This document shows, piece by piece, positions 13,667 to 24,207 of a stretch of 64,000 nucleotides of DNA. Every line of letters begins with the position of its first letter. Within the stretch, counting starts at the first letter, position 1. The DNA is taken from positions 33,982,321 through 34,046,320 of the forward strand of contig OY365811.1 in assembly GCA_959347315.1 (NCBI GenBank), given 5' to 3'. The stretch is from Bimastos eiseni. Lineage: Eukaryota; Annelida; Clitellata; Crassiclitellata; Lumbricidae. The notes under the pieces are model-generated. The model was given only the letters and a program-made list of their open reading frames with translations, searched no databases and was not told where the DNA came from. The position numbers and the translations under genes are program-made.

Positions 13667-16439
13667 CAGCATAATAATAATCTGTAATAAACTGTAAGCA
13701 CTTGATCTTGTAACAGTGTTCTCATCCCAGACTTCAATTGATGGCGCACTAAAACACCTTTAGCCTCTGTCATGACTTTCGTCTGAGTTATGTGCGCTTT
13801 TGACAATTCCATTATTGACCTACGCTGCTGCACTACACAGGAACTAAATTTTGAGACCCCTTGTTTGGAAATTGAGTGTATACGGTGTCCATATTTTAAA
13901 TTATTGATTTTTATTCTTCTTGTGATTGGCACACTTTACCACGGATACAAGGGTAGAGGACTGTTTGACATTGTTAATTATCAGATGCTTTCGACAGTTC
14001 AAAAACTGTAATTAAACTATTATACAGTTCGTTATACGCGTCAAAGCTGTGACTAAGAAGTTATCAGATCTCTACACGACTCATACATTTGATCCTCGGA
14101 CCGGCAAGGCTTTCATTTACAGCATTGTCTTTGATGTTTGATTGTCTGACGCTTATAATATACCAGATGACAATGAAATCAAAATGGCTAAAGAATCTCC
14201 ACCAACGACAGTTACTGTAGGCCTACATTAAGATAGCAATTCTACTTAGTAACTTCTATCAAGCCGATGTCTAGTCCAGAGACATCAACCGATTGTGCAC
14301 CAAAAGTAGACCTAATCAAGTCAACGTCCATAAGGTAAGTAATGTGAATGTAACGTAATCAAAGCATTTATAGAGCGCCCCTTCAAGATATCTGCTAAAA
14401 GGCGCTCTCTGCACTGGCCGTAATGATGTTAAATATAACAGTGAAATAAATGCATCTGTTAGCAAAACTATGCACAGTAGGCTGAAAAGAGTCATCAGTG
14501 GTGGGCCCACGCACAAGCGTGGAACCAGTGAATGAATTCCCGTCGATATTGACTGAGGTAGGCATAGATCTAGATGTTCAGAGTCTCTGAGCCAAGTTAC
14601 GTCGATGAGTTGAGCGACAATTGTCAACGCCGATCGCAGACACGGGACTTTGTCGACGAGTAGTCCCTCGTTGGTGGAAGATGACGTGCGTCCGGATATT
14701 CGTGGAAGTACAAGGATGGCGCAGAAGGGCATTCGTCGAGTCTTGGTCGGTAGATTGAATAGCCATCCGTGACTATCGGTCGAGGTTATTCCAATGGCCG
14801 AGTCGCTCTTAGGCTGAGGACGAGCGAGGCTGCCATTGGAATCCCAGTGGAGACCACTGGAGTAAGTCAGTTACAGTTGCAGGTATCTCTCCACTAGGGT
14901 GCAGTAATGATTCGAAAACTATACGAATCATTGCTCACCCGTCTCGCTGTGGATTACAATAGGACTGCCAGTACTGGTCTTAGTGGCAACCGTGCGCACG
15001 AAGTGACTTAAGTTCTATGGCTTTAACGTATGACGTCATCGCGTGGCCTGTCCTCTCTTCCTCACCGTCCATTGTTCCCACACACAGTGTACAGTCAGTG
15101 TGCATCATTATTATTGGGTTCCCTGGGGATGAAAAATCCAAAATTAAATGTTTGACACTGCTGGTAGTTGAACCCTCCGTGTTTCATTCCATTCCATTCT
15201 TGTAAGACTTAGGTTACCTATAAGATTTCTTCTTTCACGGCATTTAAAGACATGTCCCTAACTAGTCTACGCCTGCCTGACACTATCAGTGGCAAAGCAG
15301 CCACATCAATATGTGCATCTATTGATTTATGAGCAGGGAACTGTGAGAAATTCACTTAAAAATTCGTTTAAAAGTGTATTTCCAGTTTCCATGCAGTTGT
15401 CGCCTAACATATTAATAAAATTTATTTGACATGTTATATTCATTGACTATTAACTTGCAAAAGATGTTAACCTTAGTCTGCTTCTGTATTTCAACCGTGT
15501 TAAACAATTATCTGTTGACGAACTAATCTAAATGAATTTTTACTTGTGAACCAAGATCCGCCATCGCCTCAATTATAAGAGCCGCCGCCGCCTGAATTAT
15601 GTGCAGTATTCGCCATGTGCTTTTATTAAAATAATCGGCGATATGTTTGGGCCTATACACGTTGTTTTATATAAAATAATTCATCACAATCCGAATAGCA
15701 ATGTCAGTTAGCCAATATATATATATATAAGATGGCAATCGAAGAGTAAATAGGGCCTAAATTCCTAGTTCCATAATTTTTTCTCAGTAATGTTAATCTG
15801 TCGACCACGCGAATCACTCAGTGAAGAGCACCAAACGAAGAGATGCCACTCAATTCGGTTGACCAGAGAGCCAACTACGAGCTTTGTAACTGCTACAACT
15901 CTAGTTCACGCTATTGCAGCTTAATTATACGAATAACAGATTTTTCCTTCCTTAAATAAGCACAAACAATGCTTCAAAAATATTTTGAATACTGCCCTGG
16001 GTTCTGTGTTCTGTGGCACAAAAAGCACTTTATTAAGTTTTTCTAATAGGTAGTCCAGGCTCACGTGGGATCCTGATGACGTGTTTCCTGGCACGAATGG
16101 TGTTATCATTCAACCTCGCCGAAAGAGTATACAGGGCCAATCGATCGGTGATATGAGTTATACTAGGTCTCCACGAGATTCTACTGTTCGTGAGTGCATT
16201 TCGGTCATAGACTCATAGGTCAAGGCTGGTGGTAGAAAATGTCAAGCCACGTAGGGTACACGCCTTCTCCTCCTCCTTCCCACCAAACAAACTCGCCGCA
16301 TTTATCGGTACCTGCTCAGTGTGTTTCGTGGAGTACTGGAGATAATCTATGACGCTCCCTGCACCTGACAGCTTGCTGTTTACCGAACTCTTTAGGCCCC
16401 TTCTAGTTTGGTTGCCAAATGGCATTTTTAACCTAAACC
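12413..16439. other. Intergenic region with microsatellites
   Basis: No gene recognised. It contains CTGT arrays (12670-12720 and a looser one at 13200-13268), a TA tract at 13526-13590 with a second at 13638-13662, and a LINE-tail-like fragment ending near 14368. The open frames at 14316-14766 (minus) overlap that fragment and look like decayed retrotransposon sequence. Confidence 0.6.
13526..13662. repeat. Paired (TA)n tracts
   Basis: About 65 bases of TA, a 47-base unique spacer, then about 25 bases of TA. Confidence 0.9.
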
Positions 16440-16715
16440 AGGAAGTAGGGTCCGCCCGAAGTTTTTTTGAGTGTTTTCTGTTTCTTAAGGGCATGCATAA
16501 TGAAAATCCGTCGGGTGCCACTTTGTAACCCTTGAGCAAATTTAATTATTCAAGATGGCGGCCAAGATGGCTGATAAGTCATATAGCGGCCACATCTTCG
16601 CATATAGAACAGACAGGATATTCATTTTGGTGTCTAATACTATATTTTCGGAGTCAGGGAATAATAACAACGAATTATCATGGTGCTGAAATATAAATTT
16701 CTGCTTTAACATATA
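16440..16715 (+). mobile_element. Left arm of split long inverted repeat
   Basis: From ggaagtagggtccgcccgaa to ctgctttaacatata, this arm is the reverse complement, with scattered mismatches, of 17746-18022. The inner end is abrupt at a TA; the outer end fades. The arms could be the termini of a degraded DNA transposon or halves of a large palindrome. I see no outer target duplication. Confidence 0.75.
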
Positions 16716-17745
16716 CAGGGTGGGCCAAAAAGTTACTCGCTTCTGGTTTTTGCTAATAATTCGGCCAAAAGCAGGAAATAATGAATGTCATGGGCCAGTG
16801 CCCCGTCACGGAATATTGCACTGTCACGGGTCGATGAACCGTTCACTCCTGCGATGGCTTTAGGCGTGACATTTCGATCGAGGCAGTGTATCGCTGCCGA
16901 ACTGAACCGTACGTGCATACTTCCGGTTGCCGAGACGGACGTATGCATGAGGATCCGCAGGCGAACAACGTTGGCCGTGAAAGCGACAGCGTGTTACCAA
17001 GGATACCGATGACGATGATCGCCGGAGTGACTTAGAGGTTCAGACTCTTGAGCACATCCTTGAACGGATCGAAGGACCGTGGTCCGGTCGATGCGGTGGC
17101 TGCGGCGGCCTGTAGCAGTCCAGTCAGGTTCAATTTCCGTTCAACAGTTCCGCTTCGTCCAATAAGCTGCCGAACATATAGTCGTCAAGATCAAGATCAA
17201 GGTCAAGGTCTTTGTGGAAGTGCTCCGTGTTCGTCATTTGAACGGTTACCCTTGGCAACACGCTGTCTCTTTTCGTCTTATTCGTTGCTCTACATGCACC
17301 TGCACATCCATCATCTTCATGTCGCCTGTGTCGATCGCTGACATCGAATATCTGCTCGGACTTCCCATCGCCTTGTTGGAGCGGACAGGCCTCTTTCTGT
17401 TCAGACGCAACGTCTGTTGCAAAGCTGTCCTATAAACGATGAATGGTCTGCGGGTTACTCGCAGTCTGGGATATCGTGCAACGTAACGATCTAACATCCT
17501 CTGAAGATGGACACGTTCTGCAAGGAGTGAACGGCGAAGACAGTCATGCTGGCCCTCACCCTAATCGCCCTTCTCTTCTATACGTTGGTCCTGTGGACTC
17601 ATGGCGTCGTTAGCTTATTTTCCGGTCAGTCGGTCTGTGGCCCTCCACCTCAATACAACTTCGTCATAACGTCCGAGAGGGACGTCTGCATTAGGACCCG
17701 CAGGCGATCGACGTCGGCAGTGGGAAATGATGCACGAAACTAGCG
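16716..17745. mobile_element. About 1.03-kb segment between the inverted arms, with one mariner-like end
   Basis: The segment starts with cagggtgggccaaaaagtta directly after a TA. This closely resembles the end found at 25501-25535 (cagggtgcgtcattaaaaag on the minus strand). The right boundary is also a TA but lacks the matching CAGGG end. Two stretches inside are related as direct repeats (near 16930-16990 and 17680-17730), both with gtatgcat/gtctgcat followed by gcaggcga. The open frames are 62-108 codons long with no transposase motif I can confirm. Confidence 0.45.
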
Positions 17746-18022
17746 TATATGTTAAAGCAGAAATGTATATTTCAGCATCATGACAATCCGTTATTACTAT
17801 TCCCTGACCCCGAAAACATAGTATTAAACACCAAAATGAATATCCTGTCTGTTCTATACGCGAAGATATAGGCGATATATGATTTTTCAGCCATCTTGTC
17901 CCCCATTTTGAATAATTAAAATTGCTCAAGGGTTACAAAGCGGCACCAGGCGGATTTTCGTTATGCATGGCCTAAAGAAACCAATAACACTCAAAAAACT
18001 TCGGGCGGACCCTACTTCCGAG
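17746..18022 (-). mobile_element. Right arm of split long inverted repeat
   Basis: Begins tatatgttaaagcagaaatg and ends cgggcggaccctacttcc, mirroring 16440-16715. Joining the two inner edges would give a perfect aacatatatgtt centre. Confidence 0.75.
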
Positions 18023-18317
18023 TTTCTTGACCTGCCACTAGACTTCTGTAGCTCAACAAATTCGCCACGGTGCGTATGCCACAGGATTTTCACTGGCATT
18101 CAGTAGATGGCGTAGCTGTAGGTCTGACAATAGCGGAGTCCCGCCCTTATCTACAGATGATTTCTTGCATGCACATGGAGTGTCGGCGACTTCATCTTTC
18201 ATGTCCTAGACACCTGATGGTGGGTGTCCATTGCGCATTAATAACAATAATATTAACCAGGCTTCTATTACTTTGCCATCACAATTGAATTGCGCCTGTG
18301 AAAAATCTCTTTTGGGC

Positions 18318-18756
18318 CTGTAGAACAAGGATGTGGTCTCGAGACCGCGGTTTTGGTTCGAGACGGTCTCGAGACCGGAAAACTGCGGTCTTGGTCTTGG
18401 TTTCGAATGCATCGGTCTTAGTCTTGGTATCTGACCATCGGTCTTGGTCTCTGTCTTGGTCTCGAATGCGTCGGTCTTGGTCTTAAAGGAACAGTCTTAG
18501 GATTGGTCTCCGTCTTAGGTTAGCGCTCTTGCTCATTTGCCATATCAGAGCAATTTCCTTGATATTTGTCGGTTATTTTCGATTAGAGACACCGGTTTTT
18601 AGGCCCTACGCGATTGCTGTCTTGGTCTTTGTCTTGGCTTTGGTCTCGAACCCTCGATCTTGGTCTTGGTCTCGGACCACCCGGTCTTGGTCTTGGTCGT
18701 GGACCTCTCGGTCTTGGTCTCGAGATTTTGGTCTCGTCCCCAACACTGCTGTAGAA
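18318..18756. mobile_element. hAT-like nonautonomous element with 8-bp target duplication
   Basis: The duplication ctgtagaa is present at 18318-18325 and 18749-18756. The element between (18326-18748, 423 bp) begins caaggatgtggtctcgagac and ends gtccccaacactg. The right end read inward is cagtgttgggg, a typical hAT terminus; the left end is a diverged match. The interior is filled with ggtcttggtctcgagac-type subterminal repeats. No transposase is encoded. Open frames through it give SWSRD-like low complexity only. Confidence 0.7.
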
Positions 18757-18943
18757 ATGTTGAGATTACGATTACGATTTCACTCTCTCGCTCACCGTCT
18801 GATCTTCTCACCGCCGATAATGCATGGTCAGTTTTATCAGTCTACAAATGCGGTTTTTAGCAACACAAACGTGTTTGTGTGCGTTTGCATGATTGTCACG
18901 TATGCATACATTCTATGTATAATGTATATTTATTTATCTGGAA

Positions 18944-19575
18944 GATTTATATAGAGCCCCTTCAATATATCTACTCAGAAGCGTTCCCGACCCAATCCCG
19001 TCTAAATAGGACAGTCTTAAGGTTAGTATAAAACACGGTTGAGTTTCCCCTGGGCACCAGGCTGAGGGTGACGGGGAGCCTATTCCATGTTACAGGGCCA
19101 GCGACCGAGAAGGCTTGACACTGTCTCATGGAAGTCCGAGAGCAAGGGACGGAGAACGCCTATAGGCGTTGGACACTTGATGTGAAACAGCATATAGTCC
19201 CCACAGGCATCTGGGAGCTGATCCCTTGATGTAGCGCCATACCAATGATGAGACCCGCTGAGAGAAGGGGAGCCAATGAAGGACGTCCCGCATATATTCA
19301 GAAACATGGCCGAACCTTGGAATACGGCCAATAATAAGACTTGCCGCCGTCCACAAAACCCGATTCAAGCGCCCGATCCGGCATGCAGGGAGTTCGTCAT
19401 AGAGGGCGCTACAGAGGTCAAGGCGGGAGACCACGAAGGAACAAGCGTAAGGAGACAAGGAACTGGATATAATCTTAAGCTGGCGCAGTTGATAATAGCA
19501 ATTTCTGCAGAACAAGTGGATTTGCCGCGTGAAGGTGAGTAAGAAGGTCCAGAGTAACAGAAATTCAGAAAACAA
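18944..19575 (-). mobile_element. 3' end of a CR1-like LINE, broken by frameshifts
   Basis: Minus-strand translation shows the usual C-terminal part of CR1-type reverse transcriptase ORFs: CYYQLRQLK, then FVVSRLDLC, LPACRIGRLNRV, VLHWLPFSQR and, after frame changes, FSVAGPVTWNRLPVTL and NLKTVLFRRDWVGN before a stop at 18971-18973. The 3' tail runs into gaaggggctctatataaat. The element is truncated at its 5' side and cannot be functional. Confidence 0.8.
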
Positions 19576-19733
19576 ACTGAGTGAACTCTAGGGTGATGGC
19601 TTTCATGTCAATGCTGGCTAGCTGATGCCGAACAAAATAAAACCGAGTTTTAGATGTTTAGATGGATTGAGGAGCAGGCGGCTGGAAGACATCCAGGCCT
19701 CCCAGGTCCCCATTGTCCGGCTCATTACACACA

Positions 19734-19734
19734 T

Positions 19735-19790
<56 letters not shown>

Positions 19791-19882
19791 ATACACAGAT
19801 ATATATATATGTATGTATGTATATATGTATATATATACATGTATATATATATATGTATATATGTATATATATATATATATAG
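19734..19882. repeat. (AC)n followed by (TATG)/(TA)n
   Basis: About 55 bases of AC, then about 80 bases of alternating TA with TATG units. Confidence 0.9.
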
Positions 19883-20183
19883 CTGCACACAATCACACAC
19901 ACCAACACAAACCCATATGGATATACACGTATAGATATATATATATATAGTATGTACATACATAACTATGTATATATGCATAATGTATACCAATATGGAA
20001 ACGGTAGCAGTCTGTATTACGTGACCGAAGTATGGCGTTGCTTTTATGTGTACATTCGTCGTTTCTTCAATTAGGTTTAATTCGAAGTGAAGTCGATCGC
20101 CTGACGATCCCACTCCCACGTGACCTGAAACAATACTAGACTGGCGCTAAATAAATCGACGTACATCCCGTGGGAAATGCATT

Positions 20184-20457
20184 CACTTCAATCTATTCTG
20201 ATGGAGCGACTGCACTCCCTGGTCAACCCACGCCGCCCCTCCTCTGCCCTCGGCGTCCGGTCCTGAGGGCTGCTGGCCGTTGCCAGAGTCTCGACCGTTG
20301 CCGCTGGGTCTCGTCCCTCGAGATTTGTGCCGAGATTTAGGAGCGGCGGCAAAAACGTAGTCAAGTGGAAAATCGATAAAAGTAGCTTCAATCAACAGCA
20401 GACAGAGCAACCGACGCTTTGTAAGGATGGAGATTATGGTACCGTCATCAGTTACTG
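20184..20457 (-). CDS. Weak candidate terminal exon, unknown gene
   Basis: On the minus strand tcaattatccttacag is a fair acceptor. The following frame stays open for about 90 codons to a TGA at 20183-20185. The peptide has a hydrophobic stretch (RLLCLLLIEATFIDF) followed by a basic, Gly/Gln-rich tail (SRHKSRGTRPSGNG). The patch is GC-rich compared with its surroundings, but a second frame is also open across it, so composition alone could explain it. I recognise no family and no partner exon. Confidence 0.2.
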
Positions 20458-21226
20458 TAAGGATAATTGAAATAATAATTGTAACCAGATAGACATAATT
20501 ATTATTGTAGTATCAATATTGTCAAATGATGAACTTATATACTAATACCAATAAAATAAATAGTACTAATAAACAATTACTGGGGTAATGATGATGCTAC
20601 CAGTAATAAATATTTCAGAAATTGTATTACACTAGAATAAAGGTGTTTGTGGTGAAGATATATCGTTATATTATTAGTAGTTATGTATGAGGTGGTTGTT
20701 GTTGCTGCTTTTGCTGTTGTTGTTGTTGTGGTAGTGATGGTAGATTTATCTGATTCTTGTCTGGCTTTGAGCGAGTGCATTTGGGTCAGCACTTGACAGA
20801 AACTGCACGTTATAAGACCAACTCCATGTACGAACAGAATAATTGTCAGGTCGCTTTGGTCTCCGTTGCCATGTCAACCGGTGAAAACGGTTCGTGACAT
20901 CTGTCTTCAGTCGTCCGTTCGTCGCTCTGTATGCCTGTTTTTCTGTGTCTGTCTGTGTCTGTCTGTGTCTGTCTGTGTCTGTCTGTGTCTGCTTCCTTAC
21001 TATGTTGCCGTCATAAAAATAATGTGTCGATTTGTATCTCTGCAAGGTGTACATCAGTAAGACGGGCTCATCATATATATTATGTGGCTCTGTGTAAATA
21101 CAGTGACCCATTATACGAATACACCTTCTGAATACGTGTGAACGCATTAATGGGTGCTTCTGCGTATGAATTATAGAGTTGTATGACGCCCTCAGAGATT
21201 TCTAACAGACGTCATCTATAAGTATG

Positions 21227-21228
<2 letters not shown>

Positions 21229-21293
<65 letters not shown>
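21229..21293. repeat. (TA)n microsatellite
   Basis: About 65 bases of uninterrupted TA. Confidence 0.95.
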
Positions 21294-21296
<3 letters not shown>

Positions 21297-21410
21297 TCGT
21301 ATTAAAAGCTATAGTTTAAGTTGAGTTCGACTGATTTCTGTCAGTCTCTGTGGTTCGTCTATTCAGTTTATAAGTTATTCGATTACGGGTTCTCTCTCTC
21401 TCTCTGTCAC

Positions 21411-21454
21411 TTTTGGTCCGGTTCCTAGCCTTTTGGCTAGGAACCGGACCAAAA
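21411..21454. repeat. Perfect 20-bp hairpin at a LINE 5' junction
   Basis: ttttggtccggttcctagcc, a four-base tttt loop, then the exact reverse complement. The right arm runs straight into LINE-derived coding sequence. The left arm therefore looks like an inverted copy of the first bases of the truncated insertion. Confidence 0.85.
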
Positions 21455-21860
21455 TTCAGCATCTCATCAACAAGATGATATGGTGCGTATATCTTCCCTC
21501 CTCATCACCGACTGCGGAGAATCTGGCTAGAGAAGCAGATGGGGGATTGTTTAGAGCCATTTTAAATGACCCCGGTCATGTCCTGAGGAAACACTTGCCT
21601 GCACCTCGTTCTAGCAAGTACAACCTGCGGCCACAGGCCCATGAATTCACCTTACAACGCAAGGACGACCACAACTTCGTGCTTCGCCTCTTCTATAGAG
21701 ATATGTTTTAAACTATATATTATAAGGGGAATTATAGAAGAACTATATAAGAACTATAGGTGTCTGACTCTGGCGCCCAGATTTTAATAAAATTAACCAT
21801 GTAAATTAAGTTGCGGTTTGTCAGCTTGATTGCGAATAAAAGAATATTGAGTTGAATTAC
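21431..21860 (+). mobile_element. 5'-truncated LINE, C-terminal end of ORF2
   Basis: An open frame ending at 21711 carries motifs seen at the C-terminus of many marine-invertebrate non-LTR elements: EADGGLFRAILNDPGHVLRK, LPAPRSSKYNLRPQAHEF and NFVLRLFYRDMF, then stop. It is followed by a short AT-rich tail with aataaa at about 21836. The upstream reverse transcriptase domains are absent. Confidence 0.7.
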
Positions 21861-22346
21861 AAAGTATCTGTCAAAGTCTCTGAAGACATGCGATCTGATC
21901 ATCAGATCTGATCATCAGATCTTATCATTAGATTAGATTTGATTAGAATAGAACACATTCTGCATCTGTCTGATAGGATGGAAACCGATTAGTCGTTCTC
22001 CAGAATTGAATTGAATAATGCTTATCAGAACTGATAAGACTTTGATTAAGGACTGAAAAGATGGGTTTAGGAGGGAGATATCGATCGGGGGTTGTGGACA
22101 CCTATAGTGCACTGATAGAGAATTTGTTATCATAAAACATAATATGTAAGAGACAATGGACAGAGGAGGAAGGATAAGATGGCGATAAATGTAAATACCG
22201 GCGAAATGGCTAAAACTGAGGTAAAGCCAGAGGAAAGAGAGCCTCGAGAGTGACAGACAGACAGCCACATAAACAGAAAGACAGACAGACAAAGACAGAG
22301 ATAGACAGACATACGTAGAGGGACATCGCTGAGTGTGGCGTCTGTA

Positions 22347-22389
22347 CATGATGATGCATATTGGCCTGCAGCCAATATACATCATCATG
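22347..22389. repeat. Near-perfect 18-bp hairpin
   Basis: catgatgatgcatattgg and its reverse complement with one mismatch, separated by a 7-base loop (cctgcag). Confidence 0.85.
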
Positions 22390-22440
22390 ATTACGAGTGC
22401 GTTCATTTTCCTAGATACGCCCACAGGCGAATCCTTCACC

Positions 22441-22655
22441 GCATCTCACACGACCTCCTCTTTCTCCTTCTCTTTGTCCTTCTCCTTGTCCTCGTCCACC
22501 TCGTCCTCCCCTTCTCGCCCTCCTCGTCCTTCTTCTCCTCCTGCTCCTCCTCCTGCTCCTGCTCTTTCTCCTTCTCCTTGTCCTCGTTCTGCTCTTGTCC
22601 TCCTCGTCCTCCCCTTCTCGTCCTCCTCGTCGTCGTCGTCCTCCTCCTCAGCTCC
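22441..22655. repeat. Polypyrimidine tract
   Basis: About 215 bases of mostly C and T on the plus strand (ctc, ttc and cct units), the strand mirror of the purine tract at 12170. The Ser/Pro-rich and Arg/Glu-rich open frames are compositional. Confidence 0.9.
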
Positions 22656-23775
22656 AGATTGGGCCGCCCTCTAGCGCACAGCCTCCGCAACAACACATAC
22701 ACAGTTGCATGGACAACGTGCAGCGCCGCATAGATGATAGCGATGGTTCGATAGATCTGCGTGTTTTGGTCATATATGCACGCATACGTTTTACGCTCTT
22801 CCTACACGCGCATGACAGGCACACACGCTCGCCGGAACTACACACACAGCACACTCGAAGCCGAATAGAACGCGACCGGATGTCCGCTTCACGCATGCGC
22901 CGCCAATTCTAAACACAGACCGCGAAAGTCGTTCAATGACGCGCAATTGTTCTTTGATCATCATCATCAGGTTAACCGTTGGTTAATTGAGATTACAAAT
23001 TGGATATTCTCAGGAAACCTATTACGACTCAGAGAGGCGCAAATGCTAGACGGAATTAGCTGCTGAGATATATCGATAGGTAAATACCATCTGTTTATAA
23101 GTATATAATATTACACTATTTCAACGTGTTGTTATAATTATGTTCGCTGTAGGGTTAAGGCGATATGAAATATGTATTAGGCATTTCCTTATCATACACG
23201 TTTATGGCTTGAATACATTAAAGAGAGCGATGATCGTATTCACTTGGAATTTCTATAGCGCTGCTTGAAAGCTAAGTGCAGGAAACTAGTTTATTCCCTA
23301 GCGTTGCGTCTAATCACAAGGTCTTCTCCGGATTTTATATATATATATATATATAATATATATTATCATGGAGCTTCAAGTCCTGTTACCATATAGAAGA
23401 GAGAGGCTCCTCTAGCCAATATGAGAGAGAGGGGTCCTTGAGGTCTAGACAGATTGTCAGACGGATGATCAGATTAGGAGGAGGTGAAACTCATTCAATC
23501 TAGGCATTTTTATCATAAATATGTTTTTATTTGGATGAGTTTTTTTAAATACATAAATGTTCTTATAGGTAATATACCTACTAGGTGTAGCCTAATGTAA
23601 TATAAACGATTCCTTATGGTAATAATTATCTCGGGTAATTCATTTGTTTACATAGCGCCGTTAAGAAGGTGTAGGCCTAAAGGGAATCTGTTGTCTGTAA
23701 AAATTATACAAGCGCCATTTGTATTATAGGCCTACTGCTCTAAAAGGGTTTGTTTCAAATTTTACGATTGTCATT

Positions 23776-23928
<153 letters not shown>

Positions 23929-24128
23929 GGTCTGTTTATAATAATCGTCACCTGTGGCCATCGTCATTTATCATCATATCGTAATCACCGGTAGTCGTTT
24001 CTTCGTTTCATCATTTCTTCGAGGTTTCTTCGTTCGTTCTTTTCTCGTTTCGATCGTTTTGTCCTCGTGATCTTTGTTTTAATTGATTGCAGGTAACCGC
24101 TAGTCCACGAGGAATGATTCCGTGAACA

Positions 24129-24207
24129 ATGATTCCCTACAGGAAGGGTTTGGTCGCCCCGCAAAACACCTTCCTAGAAACAATCATTCGTTCGAGTACG
24201 AATCAAC
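24129..24207 (+). CDS. KCNH: KCNH exon 1: start codon and PAS-cap
   Basis: Encodes residues 1-26, starting [18 protein letters not shown]. The ATG at 24129 follows an in-frame TGA at 24123-24125 and gives almost the same N-terminal length as vertebrate EAG channels, which supports this start. The exon ends AATCAAC|GTAAGTT, phase 1. The exon is too short for simple ORF detection. Confidence 0.88.

Noticed and set aside
22333..22733. Ser/Pro-rich frames at the polypyrimidine tract
   Set aside because: Compositional; no splice context or family match.
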